A stretch of 26,807 bases of DNA, from positions 1 through 26,807 of the forward strand of contig NZ_JNZY01000058.1 in the NCBI RefSeq assembly GCF_000717655.1. Reading direction: 5' to 3'. Below, one piece after another: positions 1-9,149 of this stretch (its first letter is position 1; every line of letters begins with the position of its first letter). Made by a program: the position numbers and the translations under genes. The stretch comes from Streptomyces katrae (GTDB lineage Bacteria > Actinomycetota > Actinomycetes > Streptomycetales > Streptomycetaceae). A model generated the notes under the pieces. It ran no database searches and was not told where the DNA came from. It saw nothing but the letters and a program-made list of their open reading frames with translations.

Positions 1-311
1 GGCCGGCCCGCACCGGAAGGACGATGGGACTGACGGGAAACCCCCAGACCCTCCCCGATCCCGGGTCATCGGGTCCCGGACCCCGAAGCCACCGCCCCCC
101 ACCGGTCGCCTCGGCTTGGCTCGGCGGAATCCCGCTGCCCGCGCCCCCGCCCGGTGATCCACCGCGCCCCACCTCGCCGCCGGTGCGGGCGGGGCGGGGA
201 GCCACCGCCCGGCGGTGGTGGGGAGGAAAAACCGAAGGCCCCGAGCAGGCGAAGCCGTGCGGGCAGCCGGAACGGGTGTGCGGGAGAAAGAGCCAAAGCC
301 CCCCGACAGCC
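1..311. other. intergenic region without a convincing gene
   Basis: No open frame here has a start with a Shine-Dalgarno sequence, recognisable domain content or Streptomyces-like codon bias. The frames that are open are short, Arg/Pro-rich and look like GC noise. The only structure seen is a short inverted repeat at 202-218 (CCACCGCC / GGCGGTGG around one base). It could be part of a terminator for a gene left of the window, but it has no T-tract. Confidence 0.6.
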
Positions 312-347
312 GGAAGGCCCGGCCCCCGCGAGGGGGCCGGGCCTTCC
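312..347 (-). terminator. factor-independent terminator of kgd
   Basis: A perfect 16-bp stem (312-327 paired with 332-347, arms GGAAGGCCCGGCCCCC and its complement) closes a 4-base loop (328-331). It lies 24 bp beyond the kgd stop codon. There is no clean T-tract, which is common for Streptomyces terminators. Position, stem length and GC content make termination of the minus-strand kgd transcript the obvious role. Confidence 0.85.
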
Positions 348-370
348 AACTGCTCAGCTCAGCGCAGCGC

Positions 371-3300
371 TTACGCCTCGAAGACCTCGTTCAGCAGCAG
401 CTGCTGCTCCGCCTGGTGGCGCTTCGCCGAGCCCACCGCGGGGGAGGAGCCGTGCGGGCGCGAGATGCGCCGCAGGCGCTCGCCCGCCGGGACGTCCGCG
501 CCGACCGCAAGGTCGAGGTGGTCGATCAGGTTGAGGGCGATGAACGGCCATGCACCCTGGTTCGCCGGCTCCTCCTGCGCCCAGATGTACTTCGCCGCGT
601 TCGGGAACTTCGCGATCTCCGCCTGGAGCTCCGCACCCGGCAGCGGGTACAGCCGCTCGATGCGGATGATGGCGGTGTCCGTGATGCCGCGCTTCTCCCG
701 CTCGGCCTCCAGGTCGTAGTAGACCTTGCCCGCGCAGAAGACGACCTTGCGGACCGCGTTCGCGTCCACCGTGGAGTCACCGATGACCGGACGGAACGAA
801 CCGGTGGTGAACTCCTCCGCCTTCGACGCCGCCGCCTTCAGACGCAGCATCGACTTCGGGGTGAAGACGATCAGCGGCTTGTGGTGCGGGTTGTGGACCT
901 GCCAGCGCAGCAGGTGGAAGTAGTTCGACGGCAGGGTCGGCATCGCGACCGTCATGTTGTTCTGCGCGCAGAGCTGCAGGAAGCGCTCCGGGCGGGCGGA
1001 CGAGTGGTCCGGGCCCTGGCCCTCGTAGCCGTGCGGCAGGAGCAGCGTGACGCCGCTGGTCTGGCCCCACTTCTGCTCGGCCGAGGAGATGAACTCGTCG
1101 ACGACCGTCTGCGCGCCGTTGACGAAGTCACCGAACTGGGCCTCCCACAGCACCAGCGCGTCCGGGCGGGCCAGCGAGTAGCCGTACTCGAAGCCCATGG
1201 CCGCGTACTCGGAGAGCAGCGAGTCGTAGACGTTGAAGCGGGCCTGCTCGTCCGACAGGTACTGCAGCGGGGTGTAGTCCTCGCCGGTCTCCCGGTCGAT
1301 GAGGACCGCGTGGCGCTGGCCGAACGTACCGCGGCGGGAGTCCTGGCCGGACAGCCGGACCGGGGTGCCCTCCATCAGCAGCGAGCCGAAGGCGAGGGTC
1401 TCGCCCATGCCCCAGTCGATGGTTCCCTCGTCGATCATCGCGGCGCGGCGCTGCAGCTGCGGCTGCAGGCGCGGGTGCACGGTGACGTGGTCCGGGATGT
1501 TGACCTGGGACTCGGCGATCCGCTTGACGACGTCCTGCGAGACCGCGGTGGTCACCGCGACCGGGAAGTCGGCCTGCGAGGCCGGGGCGACCGGCGGGGC
1601 GACCACGGGCTGGGTAGCGGCCTCGCGGACCTCCGCGAAGACCTTCTCCAGCTGGCCCTGGAAGTCCTGGAGCGCCTGCTCCGCCTCTTCCAGCGTGATG
1701 TCGCCGCGACCGATGAGGGATTCGGTGTACAGCTTGCGCACCGAGCGCTTCTTGTCGATCAGGTCGTACATCAGCGGCTGCGTGAACGCCGGGTTGTCCG
1801 ACTCGTTGTGGCCGCGGCGGCGGTAGCAGATGAGGTCGATGACGACGTCCTTGTTGAACGCCTGGCGGAACTCGAAGGCGAGCCGCGCGATGCGGACCAC
1901 GGCCTCCGGGTCGTCACCGTTCACGTGGAAGATCGGCGCCTCGATCATGCGGGCCACGTCGGTCGCGTACATCGAGGAACGCGAGGACTCCGGGGCGGCG
2001 GTGAAGCCGACCTGGTTGTTGATCACGACGTGGACGGTGCCGCCGGTGCGGTAGCCGCGCAGCTGCGACATGTTCAGCGTCTCGGCGACGACGCCCTGGC
2101 CGGCGAAGGCCGCGTCACCGTGCAGGGCGACGGGCAGGACGGTGAAGTCCGTGCCGCCCTTGTTGATGACGTCCTGCTTGGCGCGGACGACGCCCTCGAG
2201 GACCGGGTCCACGGCCTCCAGGTGCGAGGGGTTGGCGACGAGCGAGACCTTGATCTGCTCCCCGTCCAGGCCCGTGAAGGTGCCTTCGGCGCCCAGGTGG
2301 TACTTGACGTCGCCGGAGCCGTGCATGGACTTCGGGTCGAGGTTGCCCTCGAACTCGCGGAAGATCTGCGCGTACGACTTGCCGACGATGTTCGCGAGGA
2401 CGTTCAGGCGGCCGCGGTGGGCCATGCCGATCGCGACCTCGTCGAGGCGGGCCTCGGCGGCCGAGTCGATGACGGCGTCGAGCAGCGGGATGACGGACTC
2501 GCCGCCCTCCAGGGAGAAGCGCTTCTGGCCGACGTACTTCGTCTGCAGGAAGGTCTCGAAAGCCTCCGCCGCGTTCAGGCGGCGCAGGATGCGCAGCTGC
2601 TCCTCGCGCTCCGGCTTGGAGTGCGGGCGCTCGATGCGGTCCTGGATCCAGCGGCGCTGCTTCGGGTCCTGGATGTGCATGAACTCGACGCCGGTGGTGC
2701 GGCAGTACGAGTCGCGCAGCACGCCGAGGATGTCGCGGAGCTTCATCATCGACTTGCCGGAGAAGCCGCCGACCGCGAACTCGCGCTCCAGGTCCCACAG
2801 GGTGAGGCCGTGCTCGGTGATGTCGAGGTCGGGGTGCTTGCGCTGCTTGTACTCCAGCGGGTCGGTGTCGGCCATGACGTGGCCGCGGACCCGGTAGGAG
2901 TGGATCAGCTCGAAGACGCGGGCGGCCTTCGTGACGTCGTCGTCGTGCGAGGCGTCGATGTCGCGGTTCCAGCGGACCGGCTCGTACGGGATGCGCAGGG
3001 CCTCGAAGACGTCGTCGTAGAAGCCGCTCTCGCCGAGCAGCAGGTTCGAGACGATGCGCAGGAACTCGCCGGAGGCCGCGCCCTGGATGACCCGGTGGTC
3101 GTAGGTCGAGGTCAGGGTCATGACCTTGGAGATGCCCAGCTTGTTCAGGGTGTCCTGCGAGGTGCCCTGGAACTCGGCGGGGTAGTCCATGGAGCCGACG
3201 CCCATGATGACCGACTGTCCGGGCATCAGGCGGGGCACGGAGTGGACGGTGCCCAGGCCGCCGGGGTTGGTGAGCGAGACGGTGACGCCGGTGAAGTCGT

Positions 3301-4270
3301 CCATCGTCAGCTTGCCCACGCGGGCGCGGCGGACGATGTCCTCGTAGGCCATCCAGAACTCGAAGAAGTTGAGGGTCTCGGCCTTCTTGATGCCGGCGAC
3401 GACGAGCTGGCGGTCGCCGTTCGGCTTCACCAGGTCGATCGCGAGGCCGAAGTTCACGTGCTCCGGCTTGACCAGGGTGGGCTTGCCGTCCTTCTCCGCG
3501 AAGGAGTAGTTCATCGACGGCATGGCCTTGATGGCCTGCACCATCGCGTAGCCGATGAGGTGGGTGAAGGAGATCTTCCCGCCCCGGGCCCGCTTCAGGT
3601 GGTTGTTGATGACGATGCGGTTGTCGAACAGCAGCTTCACCGGGACGGCGCGGACGGACGTGGCCGTCGGGACGTCGAGGGAGGCGTTCATGTTCTTGGC
3701 GACCGCGGCGGCCGGGCCGCGGAGCGTCACCAGCTCGGGGCCCGCAGGGGCCTCGGCGGCGGGCGCGGCAGCGGGCGCGGGCTTCTGGGCGGCGACGGGG
3801 GCTGCGGCCGGAGCCGGGGCCGGGGCCTGAGGGGCGGCGGCCGCCGGTGCGGCGGCCTGGGCCTGGGAGGTGACAGTCACAGCAGGGGCACCAGAGGGGG
3901 TGGCAGGAGCAGGGGCAGGAGCTGACACAGGCGTGGGCGCGGCGGCAGGAGAGGGCGCGGCGGCGCTCGCCGCCCCCGTGGCGGCGGCGTCGGAGACCTG
4001 CGGGGCGACGGCAGGGGCGGCCTGTGCGGAGGCGCCGTCCGTCGTCGGGGACTTCTTCGGCTCGTCCGGCTTCACCGGAGACGCAGTGCCCCCCGGCTTG
4101 TAGTCGGCGAAGAAGTCCCACCAGGCCCGGTCGACCGAATTCGGGTCCTGGAGGTACTGCTGATAGATCTCGTCGACGAGCCACTCATTGGCGCCGAAGC
4201 CTGAGGCAGGGGTCTTCCCGCCCTCTGCTTCGGTCGTGGTGCTCGAGTTACTGGGGGACTGTGGCGACAC
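371..4270 (-). CDS. kgd: multifunctional 2-oxoglutarate dehydrogenase E1 / dihydrolipoyl succinyltransferase-like E2 fusion (KGD)
   Basis: A TCA-cycle enzyme of 1299 aa that decarboxylates 2-oxoglutarate with thiamine diphosphate. It is the actinobacterial E1/E2 fusion, which lacks a lipoyl domain and works with a separate lipoylated E2 and E3. Visible in order: the conserved N-terminal helix ([14 protein letters not shown], about 28-41); an Ala/Pro-rich linker (about 60-178); a CoA-dependent acyltransferase domain (about 185-420) with the catalytic TYDHRVIQG motif (His near 392); then the E1 domain with HRGRLNVL (about 618-625), the thiamine-diphosphate segment from HGDAAF to VINNQVGF (about 717-756) and RRRGHNESD (about 818-826). 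I chose GTG 4270 because the residues after it (SPQSPSNSS) match the N-terminus I remember for Streptomyces homologues, and AGAGG lies upstream. An in-frame GTG at 4297 would add nine basic residues. The gene is monocistronic, with its own terminator. Confidence 0.97.
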   Translation of the reverse strand: MSPQSPSNSSTTTEAEGGKTPASGFGANEWLVDEIYQQYLQDPNSVDRAWWDFFADYKPGGTASPVKPDEPKKSPTTDGASAQAAPAVAPQVSDAAATGAASAAAPSPAAAPTPVSAPAPAPATPSGAPAVTVTSQAQAAAPAAAAPQAPAPAPAAAPVAAQKPAPAAAPAAEAPAGPELVTLRGPAAAVAKNMNASLDVPTATSVRAVPVKLLFDNRIVINNHLKRARGGKISFTHLIGYAMVQAIKAMPSMNYSFAEKDGKPTLVKPEHVNFGLAIDLVKPNGDRQLVVAGIKKAETLNFFEFWMAYEDIVRRARVGKLTMDDFTGVTVSLTNPGGLGTVHSVPRLMPGQSVIMGVGSMDYPAEFQGTSQDTLNKLGISKVMTLTSTYDHRVIQGAASGEFLRIVSNLLLGESGFYDDVFEALRIPYEPVRWNRDIDASHDDDVTKAARVFELIHSYRVRGHVMADTDPLEYKQRKHPDLDITEHGLTLWDLEREFAVGGFSGKSMMKLRDILGVLRDSYCRTTGVEFMHIQDPKQRRWIQDRIERPHSKPEREEQLRILRRLNAAEAFETFLQTKYVGQKRFSLEGGESVIPLLDAVIDSAAEARLDEVAIGMAHRGRLNVLANIVGKSYAQIFREFEGNLDPKSMHGSGDVKYHLGAEGTFTGLDGEQIKVSLVANPSHLEAVDPVLEGVVRAKQDVINKGGTDFTVLPVALHGDAAFAGQGVVAETLNMSQLRGYRTGGTVHVVINNQVGFTAAPESSRSSMYATDVARMIEAPIFHVNGDDPEAVVRIARLAFEFRQAFNKDVVIDLICYRRRGHNESDNPAFTQPLMYDLIDKKRSVRKLYTESLIGRGDITLEEAEQALQDFQGQLEKVFAEVREAATQPVVAPPVAPASQADFPVAVTTAVSQDVVKRIAESQVNIPDHVTVHPRLQPQLQRRAAMIDEGTIDWGMGETLAFGSLLMEGTPVRLSGQDSRRGTFGQRHAVLIDRETGEDYTPLQYLSDEQARFNVYDSLLSEYAAMGFEYGYSLARPDALVLWEAQFGDFVNGAQTVVDEFISSAEQKWGQTSGVTLLLPHGYEGQGPDHSSARPERFLQLCAQNNMTVAMPTLPSNYFHLLRWQVHNPHHKPLIVFTPKSMLRLKAAASKAEEFTTGSFRPVIGDSTVDANAVRKVVFCAGKVYYDLEAEREKRGITDTAIIRIERLYPLPGAELQAEIAKFPNAAKYIWAQEEPANQGAWPFIALNLIDHLDLAVGADVPAGERLRRISRPHGSSPAVGSAKRHQAEQQLLLNEVFEA

Positions 4271-4390
4271 GGCGGCAACCGCCCTCTTCCGCTTCACAAG
4301 GTATGGACAGCGGGAATAAAGGCTACGCCTCCCTGGCCGCTGGATGCAGACCGGGCGGGACTTACGTCATGTAGGTCACACCGAACGGCG

Positions 4391-4419
4391 GGTTTCGCCG
4401 CTCTGAATGGCGGGAAACC
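4391..4419. repeat. inverted repeat between kgd and the two-component operon
   Basis: GGTTTC followed by CCGC (with one bulged G at 4397) pairs with GCGG-GAAACC, giving about 10 bp of stem around a loop of roughly 8 bases. It lies 110 bp past the stop of the histidine kinase and 120 bp ahead of the kgd start, both on the minus strand. It could therefore be the terminator of the two-component operon or an operator for kgd. Nothing in the sequence decides between these. Confidence 0.4.
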
Positions 4420-4529
4420 AGCCTGGTTCGGGTAGGGGGCACCGTGGTTGCGGCCCCCATGGCTTCGCACCCCTGACGGACCCCGGGCACGTGTGGCCGA
4501 GATCATGTCCTACCCGTTCGAACCCTACG

Positions 4530-5609
4530 TCAATGTGACGCCCGGGAGCTGCCCGGAAGCGTGACGAGGATCCGGCAGCCGCGTGACGATTCGGCCACTC
4601 CGATATGCCCTCCGTGCAGGCCGACGGCCCAGCGGGCGATGGCGAGGCCCAGTCCGGTACCGCCGTCGCCGCCGTTCGCGCTGCCCCGGTTGAACCGCTC
4701 GAAGACCCGGTGCCGCTCCGCCTCCGGGATGCCGGGGCCTTCGTCCCGTACCTCCAGCGCGAGACTGCCGGGTGCGTCGCCGGCCCGGGCACGGACGGTG
4801 ACCCGGCCGTGCGGCGGGCTGTGCTTGACCGCGTTGTCGATCAGGTTCGCCACCACCTGGTGCAGGCGCTCGGCGTCCGCGTACGCCGTGAGCTCGGGCG
4901 GGAACACGTCCAGGTGCAGGTGCACGTCGTTGCGGGTGTGCCCGCCGGAGCCGGAGAGCAGGCCCGGCCGGCCGGCGGCCGCGAGGCCCGATTCCTTCAG
5001 GACCCCCGACAGGTACGGCCACACCTCGAAGCGGCGGGCCTTCAGCGGGACCACCCCGTTGTCCACCCGGGACAGGTCCAGCAGGGTCTCCACGAGCCGG
5101 CCGAGGCGCTCGGTCTGCTTCAGCATCGTCCGCATGGTCTCCGGATCGGCCTCGGAAACCCCGTCCACCACGTTCTCCAGCACCGCCCGCAGCGCCGCGA
5201 TCGGCGTGCGCAGCTCGTGCGAGACGTTGGCGACCAGCTCCTTGCGGTGCCGGTCCACGGCCTCCAGGTCGTCCGCCATCAGGTTGATCGTGGACGCCAG
5301 GTCGCCCAGCTCGTCGCGGCGCCCGGCCCCGCGCACCCGGCGCGTGTAGTCCCCGTGGGATATGCCCCGGGCCACCCGGGTCATGTCGTCCAGCGGCGCC
5401 GTCAGGCTGTGCGCCACGAACTGGGTGATCAGCATCGAGGCGATCACCGAGAACACCGTGATGAACCGCAGCTCGGTGTCCGTGCGCAGGGCCACCAGCA
5501 GCAGCCCCGTCGTGATGAAGACCGAGACCACGACGAGCGTGCCCAGCTTGGTCTTGATCGAGAACGGGGAGAACGGCCTCAGCCCTCCCGGCGGGCGCCC
5601 GCCGCTCAT
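4530..5609 (-). CDS. sensor histidine kinase (HAMP, HisKA, HATPase), no extracytoplasmic sensor domain
   Basis: A 359-aa membrane kinase that phosphorylates the response regulator encoded just upstream. Two hydrophobic segments (about 20-41 and 46-66) are separated by only a few residues, so there is essentially no periplasmic loop. A HAMP domain follows (about 66-118), then the H-box NVSHELRTP with the phospho-accepting His near 131, the N-box NLIDNAVKHS (about 255-264), G1 DEGPGIP (about 289-295) and G2 GGTGLGLAIA (about 316-325). The start ATG at 5609 overlaps the regulator's TGA as ATGA, so translation is coupled. The missing loop suggests that the signal is sensed in the membrane, in the cytoplasm or through a partner protein. 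The stimulus is unknown. Confidence 0.95.
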   Translation of the reverse strand: MSGGRPPGGLRPFSPFSIKTKLGTLVVVSVFITTGLLLVALRTDTELRFITVFSVIASMLITQFVAHSLTAPLDDMTRVARGISHGDYTRRVRGAGRRDELGDLASTINLMADDLEAVDRHRKELVANVSHELRTPIAALRAVLENVVDGVSEADPETMRTMLKQTERLGRLVETLLDLSRVDNGVVPLKARRFEVWPYLSGVLKESGLAAAGRPGLLSGSGGHTRNDVHLHLDVFPPELTAYADAERLHQVVANLIDNAVKHSPPHGRVTVRARAGDAPGSLALEVRDEGPGIPEAERHRVFERFNRGSANGGDGGTGLGLAIARWAVGLHGGHIGVAESSRGCRILVTLPGSSRASH

Positions 5610-6346
5610 GCCTGGGCCGGGGTCTCCAGGGCGTACCCGACGCCGTGGACCGTACGGATCCGCTCCGCCCCGATCTTGCGGCGCAGGGCCTTGATGTGGC
5701 TGTCGACCGTACGGGTCCCGGACGCGTCGGCCCAGTCCCACACCTCCGCGAGCAGCTGCTCCCGGGAGAGCACCGCCCGGGGGGTGCCGGCCAGGCACAC
5801 CAGCAGGTCGAACTCGGTCGGCGTCAGGTGTACGTCCTCGGCCTGCACCCGGACCCGGCGCTGCGCGTGGTCGATCTCCAGATCGCCCAGGCGCAGGGTG
5901 GCCCCGCGCGGGGCGGTGGCGGCCAGGGTGGCCCGCTCCACGCGCCGCAGCAGGACGTGGACCCGCGCCGCGAGCTCGCGCATCGAGAACGGCTTCGTCA
6001 TGTAGTCGTCCGCGCCGACCCCGAGCCCGACCAGCATGTCGGTCTCGTCGTCGCGCGCGGTGAGCATCAGCACCGGCACCGGCCGCTGTGCCTGGACCCG
6101 CCGGCAGACCTCGAGGCCGTCGAAGCCGGGCAGCATCACGTCGAGGACCAGCAGCTCGGGCTGCCAGCTCTCGGCCGCGGCGACGGCGGCCGGACCGTCG
6201 AAGGCGGCCTGCACCTGGAAGCCCTCGGCGCGCAGCCGGGCGGCGATGGCGTCGGCGATGGTGCGGTCGTCCTCGACCACGAGCACGCGCCGCTGAGCGC
6301 CTGGGGTGGCCGCGGCGCCGCTGTGGGTGGTGTGTGTCTGTTCCAT
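5606..6346 (-). CDS. OmpR/PhoB-family response regulator
   Basis: A 246-aa DNA-binding regulator, partner of the kinase that follows it. The receiver domain (about 19-135) shows the acidic pocket VVEDD, the phosphorylated Asp in LLVLDVMLPG (near 69), the conserved Thr in LMLTARDD and the Lys in YMTKPF (near 118). The C-terminal winged helix (about 150-240) has LTPTEFDLL, the recognition-helix region TVDSHIKALRRKIG and the closing IRTVHGVGY wing, all typical of the OmpR family. It starts with ATG, with AGGGGCGGG just upstream. It is the first gene of a two-gene operon. The 214-bp gap upstream should hold the promoter, but I could not pick out convincing -35/-10 boxes. Confidence 0.96.
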   Translation of the reverse strand: MEQTHTTHSGAAATPGAQRRVLVVEDDRTIADAIAARLRAEGFQVQAAFDGPAAVAAAESWQPELLVLDVMLPGFDGLEVCRRVQAQRPVPVLMLTARDDETDMLVGLGVGADDYMTKPFSMRELAARVHVLLRRVERATLAATAPRGATLRLGDLEIDHAQRRVRVQAEDVHLTPTEFDLLVCLAGTPRAVLSREQLLAEVWDWADASGTRTVDSHIKALRRKIGAERIRTVHGVGYALETPAQA

Positions 6347-6484
6347 GTCCCGCCCCTGAAGATCCGCGTGGTAGGGGTGCAGCGTAGAGGAGCCACCGGC
6401 CTGCGGCTATGCGGGGTTCGGACAGGGAAAACGACGGAAGCAATGGTTCCGATTACGGCGGGAATGGGGATATGGGCGGTGATG

Positions 6485-6519
6485 CCGGGTGGCCGTCCCC
6501 CCACGGCACGGCCACCCGG
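6485..6519 (-). terminator. distal hairpin of a tandem terminator after the GH3 gene
   Basis: A perfect 12-bp stem (6485-6496 with 6508-6519, arm CCGGGTGGCCGT) closes an 11-base loop. It is the second of two hairpins downstream of the GH3 stop codon, and lies ahead of the response-regulator promoter region. Confidence 0.6.
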
Positions 6520-6520
6520 T

Positions 6521-6545
6521 GCGCGGTGATCGTCGGTCACCGCGC
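6521..6545 (-). terminator. proximal hairpin of a tandem terminator after the GH3 gene
   Basis: A perfect 9-bp stem (GCGCGGTGA 6521-6529 with TCACCGCGC 6537-6545) closes a 7-base loop, 16 bp beyond the GH3 stop. TTTT at 6548-6551 lies on its plus-strand 3' side, so it would also work as a terminator in the opposite direction. Confidence 0.65.
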
Positions 6546-6560
6546 GCTTTTGTCGACCCC

Positions 6561-8330
6561 CTACAGAGCCAGCCCGTGTCCGTGTTCGAACACGGGGTCG
6601 AGGGTGTCGTTCGGCACATCGGGCCGCGAGGCCTCCACCGCCGCCATCGACCGGGGCAGCTCGAAGGGGAGCCGCCCCTCGGGCACGGCCCGGCCGAACG
6701 CCACGTCCAGCAGCGCGGCGTCCTCGGCGCCGTAGTCCGCGATCAGCGCCACCGCCCGCTCGGCGATCTCCGGGATGACCGCAGCCCGCTCCAGGTTGAT
6801 GCAGACCAGCGTCGGTACGGCGTCCAGGAGCGCCAGGATCCGGGACAGCTCCGGCTCCGCGAACGCCAGCGAGCCCGAGTGGAAGTACGACTCGAAGACG
6901 TTCTCCCGCGGCTCGTACGGGGTGCGCAGCCGCAGCACGGCCAGATCCGCCGCCCCCGGGTCGGACACCACCTCGCCGTACGCGGCGGCGACCGCCTCGT
7001 CCAGGCCCTCCACGTACAGCGTCGGGCGCCCGGAGACCGGCAGGAGGGGGCCGGTGTTGGTCAGCACCGTGAGCGAGCGGCGCTGGGCCGCCGCACCGGC
7101 GGCCGCGAAATCGGCCCGGCCCACGGTCTCCGCCGCCGCGTCGGGGTCCACGTACGGGTTCTCGAACAGGCCCAGCGCGAACTTCTCCCGCAGCAGCCGG
7201 GCCACCGACACGTCGATCCGGGACTCCGGGATCAGGCCCGAGCGGACCAGGTCCACGATCACCTCGGGGCACTGCTCCCCGCCGAACTGGTCGGCTCCGG
7301 CGTCCAGCGCGCGGGCCGCCCGCTCGGCGACCGTCAGGTGCTCCAGGCCCCAGGCCCGCGCAGGGTGGACCTCGCCGAAGACCGACGAGTCGTTGAGCAG
7401 CCCCCAGTCGGTGCAGACGATCCCGTCGAAGCCCAGCTCCTCCCGGAGCAGGCCCGTGACCACGCCCTTGTTGAAGCCGAAGCCGACCTCCTCCCAGTCC
7501 GTGCCGATCGGCTGGCCGTAGTACGGCATCATCTGCGCGCAGCCCGCGGCGATGGCCGCCTTGAACGGCTCCAGGTGGTGCTCGCGCATCCCGCCCGGGT
7601 AGACCTGCTCCTTGCCGTGCGCGAAGTGCGGGTCCTCGCCGTCCTTCTGGGGGCCGCCGCCCGGGAAGTGCTTGACCATCGCGGAGACCGACTCGGGGCC
7701 GAGGTCCGGGCCCTGGAGCCCGCGGACGTACGCCTGCACCAGCTCGCTGGTCAGCCGCGCGTCCGAGCCGAACGTGCCGGTCTGGCGGGCCCAGCGCGGC
7801 TCGGTCGCCAGGTCGATCTGCGGGTGCAGGGCGACGCGGAAGCCGACGGCCAGGTACTCGCGGCGGACGGTGTCCGCGAAGCGGAAGACCAGCTCCGGGT
7901 CGCCGATCGCGGCCAGGCCCAGCGCCTCCGGCCAGGCGGAGAAGGCGCCGGCGTTGAAGGAGGCGCCGACGTTGTCGGTGAAGGCGTGCCGCGGGTCGGT
8001 CGAGAGCGTGACCGGAATGCCGAGCCGGGTGGCCGCGGCCATCTCCTGCACCGCGTTCTGCCACCGCGCCATCTCGCGGGCGCCGTAGGTGCCGAGCAGG
8101 TTGAAGTGGCTGATGAAGCGGTCCCCGACCAGCTCGGGCGTGGTGAACGGGAGCATCGAGCCGTCGGTCTCGGTGACCGGGGTGCCGTCCGGATTCATCA
8201 TCAGCATGGAGTGGAAGAGCTGGCCGGCCTTCTCCTCCAGCGTCATCCGGGAGAGCAGGTCCGCCACGCGCAGGTCCACCGGGAGGGCGGCGTCCCTGTA
8301 CGGGGGGATGGCGTCGGGCGTGGCGTTCAT
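6561..8330 (-). CDS. glycoside hydrolase family 3 protein (beta-glucosidase / beta-N-acetylhexosaminidase type)
   Basis: A 589-aa hydrolase expected to remove terminal beta-linked sugars with retention of configuration. The N-terminal barrel domain (about 25-340) carries the KHFPGGG substrate-binding motif (about 220-226) and GFDGIVCTDWG, in which Asp near 308 aligns with the family nucleophile. The C-terminal GH3 domain follows (about 395-575). There is no signal peptide, so the enzyme is probably cytoplasmic and acts on imported oligosaccharides. The start ATG at 8330 has AGGAG ten bases upstream. A longer in-frame extension to 8426 looks non-coding. The gene is divergent from the TetR regulator, which probably controls it. 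The exact substrate cannot be read from the sequence. Confidence 0.92.
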   Translation of the reverse strand: MNATPDAIPPYRDAALPVDLRVADLLSRMTLEEKAGQLFHSMLMMNPDGTPVTETDGSMLPFTTPELVGDRFISHFNLLGTYGAREMARWQNAVQEMAAATRLGIPVTLSTDPRHAFTDNVGASFNAGAFSAWPEALGLAAIGDPELVFRFADTVRREYLAVGFRVALHPQIDLATEPRWARQTGTFGSDARLTSELVQAYVRGLQGPDLGPESVSAMVKHFPGGGPQKDGEDPHFAHGKEQVYPGGMREHHLEPFKAAIAAGCAQMMPYYGQPIGTDWEEVGFGFNKGVVTGLLREELGFDGIVCTDWGLLNDSSVFGEVHPARAWGLEHLTVAERAARALDAGADQFGGEQCPEVIVDLVRSGLIPESRIDVSVARLLREKFALGLFENPYVDPDAAAETVGRADFAAAGAAAQRRSLTVLTNTGPLLPVSGRPTLYVEGLDEAVAAAYGEVVSDPGAADLAVLRLRTPYEPRENVFESYFHSGSLAFAEPELSRILALLDAVPTLVCINLERAAVIPEIAERAVALIADYGAEDAALLDVAFGRAVPEGRLPFELPRSMAAVEASRPDVPNDTLDPVFEHGHGLAL

Positions 8331-8412
8331 CGGCGTACGGCTCCTGGGTGCGGTCCGGCGGAGGGTGCTCACCGTAAGCGCGAAAACCGTGCACCCACTA
8401 GGTTTTGGAAAA

Positions 8413-8426
8413 GTGACCTGGATCAC
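8413..8426. promoter_or_regulatory. candidate operator between the GH3 and tetR genes
   Basis: GTGACCTGGATCAC is an imperfect palindrome (10 of 14 positions symmetric, outer arms GTGA/TCAC). It sits in the 137-bp region between the divergent start codons, a plausible place for a TetR dimer to control both genes. This is inference from symmetry and position only. Confidence 0.35.
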
Positions 8427-8467
8427 CCTCTCCGGAGTGAGGAAGCGGACCCCCTAGGGTGGGCCGC

Positions 8468-9130
8468 ATGGCACAGGACAAGGAGCGGAGCGCCCCGAAG
8501 GCCGCCGCCCGCGGGACCTACGCGGTGGGCGACGCCCGCCGCGCGAAGATCCTCGACACCGCGGTGGAACACTTCGCGCAGTGGGGCTTCCACGCCTCCT
8601 CGCTCGCCCGCATCGCCACCGACTGCGGGATCACCCAGGGCGGGCTGCTGCACCACTTCCGCAGCAAGGAGGACCTGCTCCTGTCGGTGCTGGCGCAGAG
8701 CGAGCAGCACGACGTGGAGCGCCTGTTCAGCGGGCCGGAGTCGTCCGTCGCCGCGTACTACGCCACCGTCGTCGCCCTGGCCGCCGACAACGCCCGCCGG
8801 CCCGGCCTCGTGCGGATGTACAACACGCTGGTCGGCGAGTCCGGCAACCCCGGCCACCCCGCGCACGAGTACTTCACGCAGCGCTACGCCCGGGTGCTCG
8901 CCCACAACGTCCGGCTGCTGGAGGCGGGCGTCGCCCGCGGCGAGCTGCTGCCCGGCACCGACTGCGAGGCCGTCGCCCGCGAGACCCTCGCCGTCATGGA
9001 CGGCCTGCAGATCCAGTGGGTCCTGGCTCCCGAGGCCGTGGACATGCCGGCCCGGCTGCACGGATACCTCGACCGGCAGCTGCGCGGGATCTCGGCGTCG
9101 CGAACGGGCCTGCCGGCCGCCGCCCCCTAG
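8468..9130 (+). CDS. TetR/AcrR-family transcriptional regulator
   Basis: A 220-aa one-component repressor-type protein. The N-terminal TetR helix-turn-helix occupies about 23-69: RRAKILDTAVEHFAQWG, then SLARIATDCGITQGGLLHHF, ending in RSKEDLLLSVL. The C-terminal part (about 85-205) is all-helical and would form the ligand-binding and dimerisation domain. The ligand is unknown. ATG 8468 was chosen because residues before it (from an in-frame GTG at 8459) are few and non-conserved, and AGGGTGGG lies upstream. The gene is divergent from the GH3 gene, which suggests regulation of sugar hydrolysis and of itself. Its stop lies 20 bp from the convergent secreted-protein gene. Confidence 0.93.
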   Translation: MAQDKERSAPKAAARGTYAVGDARRAKILDTAVEHFAQWGFHASSLARIATDCGITQGGLLHHFRSKEDLLLSVLAQSEQHDVERLFSGPESSVAAYYATVVALAADNARRPGLVRMYNTLVGESGNPGHPAHEYFTQRYARVLAHNVRLLEAGVARGELLPGTDCEAVARETLAVMDGLQIQWVLAPEAVDMPARLHGYLDRQLRGISASRTGLPAAAP

Positions 9131-9149
9131 GGCTGCTCCGGCTGCTCCG

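Noticed and set aside
24..719. A 231-codon plus-strand frame at the left edge
   Set aside because: It runs through the kgd terminator and antisense into kgd, with Pro/Arg/Ser-rich content and no homology that I recognise.
215..3925. A 1236-codon open frame on the plus strand, antisense to kgd
   Set aside because: It is a shadow. Antisense stops would need TTA, CTA or TCA codons in kgd, which are rare at this GC content. Its translation is Arg/Val/Leu/Asp-rich with no domain, while the minus strand reads as a full KGD.
4509..4530. GTTCGAAC with flanking CCCTAC repeats, resembling a tRNA T-loop or attachment site
   Set aside because: No acceptor, D-arm or anticodon stem can be formed around it, and no integrase or second copy is in the window.
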